From positions 1-45,501 of the forward strand of contig CALKDS010000003.1 in the NCBI GenBank assembly GCA_938084135.1: 45,501 nucleotides of DNA, written 5' to 3'. Numbering within the stretch: position 1 is the stretch's first letter; every line of letters begins with the position of its first letter. The notes beneath the pieces are model-generated. The model saw only the letters and a list, made by a program, of their open reading frames with translations, was not told the origin of the DNA and searched no databases. This document shows positions 44,672 to 45,501 of this stretch, in pieces. Source of the stretch: an uncultured Flavobacteriales bacterium. GTDB lineage: Bacteria > Bacteroidota > Bacteroidia > Flavobacteriales > Schleiferiaceae. The translations under genes were made by a program, and so were the position numbers.

Positions 44672-45501
44672 TTGAAAACGATCAAAGTTGTCATAATATT
44701 TTCTGTTTTTTTCCAATCGAGTTGTAATAGCTCTGTTGATATTGATGACGGATCTGATTCGATTTCAAAGTATAGCCTTCCATCATCAAATGGAACACAT
44801 AATGAATTAACTATATTTTGCGATGATGACCTTTGGGAGCTGTGTGGGCGATCATTTGTGGAAGAGCTCGCCCGCCCTATGGTTGGGCTGCCACAAAATG
44901 AATCAAAATTTGATCTTTCGAGGCTGCCTATTAAGAGTATTTCGCAAATCACGAAAAGATCAAAAAGTATTCTTTCAATAATTGTTATACCTGACTCTAG
45001 CTCCATTATTGTGAAAAAAAATGTTTGGTCAGAACCACAGTTAGTTATTCAAATTATTGCCCCCTCAGCGAAAAAGGTAACTCAATTATTTAAATTAAAT
45101 GCCACTAGACTCATTAAGCAGTTTGAGAGACATGATAATTCTATTTTACTGAATCGCATTTCTAGAAATTCACAAAAGAACCTTCCAGAATCCCTAAAAA
45201 AAGTGGGAATTAAGCATATGCTTCTTCCAAAAGGATATAAGACAACATTGGATAAAAAGGATATTAAAATTCTCAGAGCTGATACTAAAAAAAGTATTCA
45301 ATACCTAATTGCGTGGACTGCGCCTTATTTCGATAGTATATATAATTCTGAAGCGGTTATAATATCAGAGCAAAATAAATTATTGAAAAAATATTTCCAG
45401 GGAGCTGAAAATAAAAGCTTTTTAAAAATTGAAGATGATGTTTCTATTGATTTAAACTATAGTAATATAGACGGGAAGTATGTCATAGAGCATAGGGGGC
45501 T
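44672..45501 (+). CDS. DUF4837 lipoprotein, truncated by the window end
   Basis: This frame is missing from the ORF track because it runs off the window. It starts with TTG 4 nt after the transglycosylase stop and stays open for 276 codons to 45501. The N-terminus (KTIKVVIIFSVFFQSSC) looks like a lipoprotein signal with Cys about residue 18. The body matches DUF4837: LPSSNGTHNELTIFCDDDLWE, PMVGLPQNESKFDL, WSEPQLVIQI and LPKGYKTTLD. Function is unknown; it is probably an outer- or inner-membrane lipoprotein of Bacteroidota. Some tens of C-terminal residues are outside. Confidence 0.82.
   Translation, partial: MKTIKVVIIFSVFFQSSCNSSVDIDDGSDSISKYSLPSSNGTHNELTIFCDDDLWELCGRSFVEELARPMVGLPQNESKFDLSRLPIKSISQITKRSKSILSIIVIPDSSSIIVKKNVWSEPQLVIQIIAPSAKKVTQLFKLNATRLIKQFERHDNSILLNRISRNSQKNLPESLKKVGIKHMLLPKGYKTTLDKKDIKILRADTKKSIQYLIAWTAPYFDSIYNSEAVIISEQNKLLKKYFQGAENKSFLKIEDDVSIDLNYSNIDGKYVIEHRG

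Noticed and set aside
44656-45006. 116-residue minus-strand ORF near the window end.
   Set aside because: It is antisense to the DUF4837 frame, which has signal peptide and family motifs.
1-45501. Search for CRISPR repeats, insertion sequences, integrases, phage genes, toxin-antitoxin pairs or other defence islands.
   Set aside because: No regularly spaced repeats, transposase-like ORFs, integrase motifs or atypical gene islands were seen; gene content is core throughout.

Overview
The window is a dense, AT-rich stretch of chromosome from a member of the Bacteroidota, probably a free-living aerobic (perhaps marine) one. The evidence is phylum-typical: a type IX secretion (T9SS) C-terminal sorting domain, an S46 dipeptidyl-peptidase, DUF4292, DUF2480, DUF3050, DUF2795 and DUF4837 proteins, a ~1100-residue SecA, a eukaryote-like type 2 IleRS, and several intergenic matches to the Bacteroidota promoter (TTG about 19 nt before TAnnTTTG). 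No phage, insertion sequence, CRISPR array or rRNA is visible. Coding density is very high, with many 1-4 nt start/stop overlaps and frequent GTG/TTG starts.

Layout. 1-1233: tail of a TonB-dependent receptor and a LolD/MacB-like ABC ATPase. 1250-5745 (minus): rimP-nusA-infB operon, with a strong hairpin in its leader. 5935-7641: secreted PKD-repeat protein. 7687-7757 (minus): tRNA-Gln(TTG) with its own promoter and terminator-like hairpin. 7810-11193 (minus): lepA and a biotin-dependent carboxyltransferase. 11274-12137: parB without parA. 12162-14300 (minus): S46 dipeptidyl-peptidase. 14384-17844 (minus): sufS-sufE-sufT-like genes, a 63-codon remnant of HMG-CoA synthase, DUF2480 and DUF3050. 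17999-20186: 3-hydroxyanthranilate dioxygenase and a DtxR/MntR-family regulator, convergent with ACMS decarboxylase. 20254-26486: purF-like gene, cobalamin adenosyltransferase, DUF2795, secA. 26490-33088 (minus): six-gene envelope and housekeeping operon (flippase, dut, nucleotidyltransferase, TPR, DUF4292, EnvC-like). 33151-45501 (plus): serine/threonine dehydratase, a RidA protein resembling 2-aminomuconate deaminase, ileS, a DksA-like protein, lspA, M28 peptidase, gpsA, tatA, gatA, a MltD-like transglycosylase and a DUF4837 lipoprotein cut by the window end.

Most of the window is housekeeping. The points that stand out are: (i) an IleRS whose first signature motif reads GIHH instead of HxGH; (ii) a decayed mvaS at its expected place in the SUF operon; (iii) enzymes of the 3-hydroxyanthranilate to 2-aminomuconate catabolic branch at two loci, one coupled to a metal-responsive regulator with MntR-like ligands; (iv) inverted repeats placed inside likely promoters (sufS, purF, lepA/parB); (v) a potentially switching leader ahead of rimP-nusA-infB. 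I found no clear candidate for a wholly new multi-gene system. All assignments were made by reading the sequence; no database search was run.
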